From Geodermatophilaceae bacterium (GTDB lineage: Bacteria; Actinomycetota; Actinomycetes; Mycobacteriales; Geodermatophilaceae), in contig JACCUM010000368.1 of the NCBI GenBank assembly GCA_013811805.1, positions 1 through 5,313 on the forward strand: DNA of 5,313 nt, in the 5' to 3' direction. Of the stretch, positions 4,813 through 5,313 are shown piece by piece. Made by a program: the position numbers and the translations under genes. Position 1 is the stretch's first letter. Each line of letters opens with the position of its first letter. The notes beneath the pieces were generated by a model. The model had not been told where the DNA came from and did no database searches. It was given only the letters and a program-made list of their open reading frames with translations.

Positions 4813-5313
4813 GCCGTACGCCCGCCGTTTGCGGCTGGGCCGCCGTGCTCGCCGTACCCGCCTCGACTGCCGCCGACCGTGATCCCGAGCGATTCGGCCA
4901 GCAACTCGTGGATGTCGATCACGTCGATGTCCTTGTCCGCACCGGCGGCGCTCAGCGGCCGTTCCGACCACGGGCAGGCGCTGACCAGGGTGTCGACCTC
5001 CAGCGCGGCCGCCTGGTCGACCCGGTTGGCGCTGATCGCTGCGGTGAGCTCCGGCTTCTCGATCGGGAGCCCACCTCCACCGCCGGAGCAGTACGACCAC
5101 TGAGTGACCCGGTCGACGTCGTTGAAGGTCAAACCCGGTATGGCTCTGAGGATCTCGCGGGGTTCCTTCCAGATCCCCTTACGTTTGTTCAGCCGACAGG
5201 GGTCGTGATAGGTGATCGTTCGCTCGAGGCTGACCGACGGTACGAGCTTGCCGTCGCGGATGAGTTCGGCGAGCAGTTCGACGACCAGCACGACCTCGAT
5301 GTCGAAGTCCGCG
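4809..5313 (-). CDS. CCG-domain (Fe-S) oxidoreductase subunit, HdrD/GlcF-like, C-terminal part
   Basis: The frame is open to the right edge, so the gene begins outside the window; about 167 C-terminal residues are visible. A GTG at 5291 is in frame but lies inside the conserved domain, so it is not the start. The visible part is one CCG (cysteine-rich) domain: TYHDPCRLNK (Cys codon 5198-5196), EPREILRAIPG, WSYCSGGGGGLP (Cys 5090-5088, Ser 5087-5085), and VSACPWSERPL (Cys 4976-4974, Ser 4967-4965). HdrB/HdrD/GlcF-type CCG domains bind a special [4Fe-4S] cluster through C-x(31-39)-CC-x(35-36)-C-x2-C. Here the spacing fits (C-x35-CS-x36-C-x2-S), but two of five Cys are Ser. After an acidic helix (DIDVIDIHELLAESLGI) comes a Gly-rich tail. 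The ferredoxin-like CxxCxxC half would lie upstream, unseen. It probably receives electrons from, or forms a complex with, the FAD subunit. Confidence 0.88.
   Translation of the reverse strand, partial: ADFDIEVVLVVELLAELIRDGKLVPSVSLERTITYHDPCRLNKRKGIWKEPREILRAIPGLTFNDVDRVTQWSYCSGGGGGLPIEKPELTAAISANRVDQAAALEVDTLVSACPWSERPLSAAGADKDIDVIDIHELLAESLGITVGGSRGGYGEHGGPAANGGRTA

Noticed and set aside
4813..5100. N-terminal extension of the FAD oxidoreductase to 5100
   Set aside because: The 96 extra codons are Arg-rich, overlap the CCG-domain gene out of frame, and ATG 4812 forms a 4-nt overlap like the other two junctions.

Overview
The window comes from a high-GC bacterium. GTG and ATG starts, long antisense open frames and a probable F420-type enzyme suggest an actinobacterium, perhaps of the Propionibacteriales/Kribbella/Microlunatus kind. 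That placement is inferred from base composition and gene content, not from a marker gene.

Layout: (1) 1-302, minus strand: the first 100 codons of an ABC-2 type exporter permease (Wzm/TagG-like) that runs off the left edge. (2) 303-517: a divergent intergenic region with two identical 18-bp direct repeats, each holding the inverted repeat TCAGGG-ACG-CCCTGA, and then a leader hairpin. (3) 518-1811 (stop to 1813), plus strand: a geranylgeranyl-reductase-family flavoprotein. Its reading frame holds a perfect 22-bp palindrome and a 2 x 30-bp tandem repeat, both in parts that look like extra sequence relative to the family. (4) 1814-1895: a short gap between convergent genes, mostly filled by a 51-nt imperfect inverted repeat that is probably a two-way terminator. 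(5) 1896-5313, minus strand: four genes read right to left. They are the C-terminal part of a CCG-domain (HdrD/GlcF-like) protein, a GlcD-like FAD-binding oxidoreductase, a 114-residue protein I do not recognise, and a luciferase-like (LLM, Mer-like, probably F420-dependent) oxidoreductase.

All three junctions in the minus-strand cluster are 4-nt start/stop overlaps (ATGA, GTGA, GTGA), so the four proteins are probably made together. The gene set suggests a redox module: a FAD dehydrogenase passes electrons through or to a CCG-type protein, and a deazaflavin or flavin enzyme works on the same substrate or electron pool. Two details separate it from textbook glycolate/lactate oxidase systems. 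The CCG domain has Ser at two of its five cysteine positions, and the FAD subunit has no GHxGDGNxH-type metal motif but carries a CHGSC motif near its C-terminus. With the unknown small protein, this cluster is the best candidate here for an undescribed system. Its substrate cannot be read from the sequence.
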